Position numbers and translations under genes: made by a program
Assembly (NCBI RefSeq): GCF_009741275.1
Contig: NZ_WOWS01000001.1
Span: 682,001-746,000, forward strand
Length of the DNA stretch: 64,000 bases
From: Winogradskyella endarachnes
GTDB taxonomy: Bacteria; Bacteroidota; Bacteroidia; Flavobacteriales; Flavobacteriaceae
Direction of reading: 5' to 3'
The notes under the pieces: model-generated
Told to the model about the DNA's origin: nothing
Database searches by the model: none
What the model saw: only the letters and a program-made list of their open reading frames with translations
Shown: positions 63,465-64,000 of the stretch, one piece after another
Position numbering within the stretch: position 1 is the stretch's first letter
Layout: each line of letters starts with the position of its first letter

Positions 63465-64000
63465 TTAATGTTCGCCATAACCAACATCGTCCATTTTTCC
63501 TTTAAATACACGATACTGTATTGTAAAATATGTGATAACTAAAATGATAGCAATAATAAACCAATAGACACCAACACCTAATCCATATCCGTGCGCAGCC
63601 ATATTATACAAGGTTAAATCTGGATTTACAGTATTGGTTGATGGTAATACCTTTGGAAATATAGATGCTACGGTAGATGTTAATCCTCCAAATAAAAACA
63701 ACGATGAAAACAAAAATCCCATGCCATGTTTTTTGAAGGTTTTTACTTTAAACAGACCAAACAATCCTGTAAATGTAATGATTGGAAAAATAAATAACCA
63801 AGGTTTGTCTAGGAAATTATGAAATGGTTTTGGCTCAATTACATGCCATACTAATAGCGATATGACAACCAATACAACCATTACAATATTGAGGTTAAAC
63901 ACTACTTTTTTTAATTTTTCATTTAAACCAGAATTGGTTTTAAAAATTATCCAATTGGCACCATGAATTGTAAGTGCTACAACACCTATTATTCCCAATA
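63465..64000 (-). CDS. cydB: Cytochrome d ubiquinol oxidase subunit II, 5' end beyond the window
   Basis: The frame is open to the right edge, so the N-terminal part is missing; about 178 codons are visible. It begins in GIIGVVALTIHGANWIIFKTNS, the CydB hallmark (HG-A-x-W/YL-x-x-K), and continues with helices in VVFNLNIVMVVLVVISLLVWHVI, FIFPIITFTGLFGLFKV and GLGVGVYWFIIAIILVITYFTIQYRVFKGK, the usual end of CydB. It is the second subunit of the bd-type oxygen reductase, which oxidises quinol at low oxygen. cydA would lie just to the right. Confidence 0.9.
   Translation of the reverse strand, partial: LGIIGVVALTIHGANWIIFKTNSGLNEKLKKVVFNLNIVMVVLVVISLLVWHVIEPKPFHNFLDKPWLFIFPIITFTGLFGLFKVKTFKKHGMGFLFSSLFLFGGLTSTVASIFPKVLPSTNTVNPDLTLYNMAAHGYGLGVGVYWFIIAIILVITYFTIQYRVFKGKMDDVGYGEH

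Overview
The window is strongly AT-rich chromosomal DNA from a member of the Bacteroidota, almost certainly a marine Flavobacteriaceae (Winogradskyella/Olleya/Psychroserpens-like; the genus is my inference). Evidence: the gliding genes gldF and gldG, proteins with type IX secretion (T9SS) C-terminal sorting domains, a TonB-dependent receptor with an N-terminal carboxypeptidase-like domain, a LytTR regulator with a propeller-type sensor kinase, CCC-motif, DUF4870, DUF6048 and DUF6452 proteins, no Shine-Dalgarno sequences, and several promoters matching the Bacteroidota form TTG-N17-24-TAnnTTTG. I saw no tRNA or rRNA gene, prophage, insertion sequence, CRISPR array or recognisable defence island.

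Layout. 1-8.7 kb: glycogen synthase (cut by the left edge), msrB, a DinB-like protein, lpdA, a small outer-membrane barrel, aroQ, an unknown secreted protein, a TM2-like membrane protein, xerD and a soluble PAS histidine kinase. 8.7-16.8 kb: rny, a 6S-like RNA, zapA and its coiled-coil partner on the minus strand, then an M23 peptidase and a TonB-dependent receptor on the plus strand, then a cysteine desulfurase. 16.9-25.3 kb: a calcium-repeat lipoprotein, an Smr-domain protein, small membrane proteins, rocD, a mechanosensitive-channel-like protein, rlmD and its DUF6452/DUF6048 followers. 25.3-33.1 kb: a tandem palindromic repeat, purC, a structured intergenic element, phoH, a SAM hydrolase-type protein, an ABM-domain protein, gldF - BamE-like protein - gldG, and dnaN.

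33.1-49.3 kb is the surface and signalling part: a lipoprotein, a T9SS-secreted leucine-rich-repeat protein, a secreted protein of unknown function, a LytTR regulator with its large propeller kinase, DUF4870, a 1404-residue protein built from three copies of a 1023-bp module, and a T9SS-sorted partner. 49.4-56.1 kb is an RND efflux operon (TolC-like, adaptor, permease) followed by a PII-like protein and a DUF2892 protein. 56.2-61.3 kb is an NAD block: nadA-nadB (de novo) and pncB-pncA (salvage). 61.3-64 kb has an overlooked 45-residue gene, a sulfide:quinone-reductase-like flavoprotein, a small membrane protein and the end of cydB, cut by the right edge.

Most genes are housekeeping. The less ordinary content is non-coding or repetitive: a rod-shaped 6S-like RNA beside zapA, a heptanucleotide microsatellite touching gldF, two tandem 110-bp palindromic units, several dispersed palindromes, duplicated back-to-back terminators after nadB and pncA, and the coding repeat array. 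I found no convincing evidence for an entirely new multi-gene system. The best leads are the gldF/gldG insertion, the 45-residue gene with its repeated 3' end, and the PII-like/RND operon.
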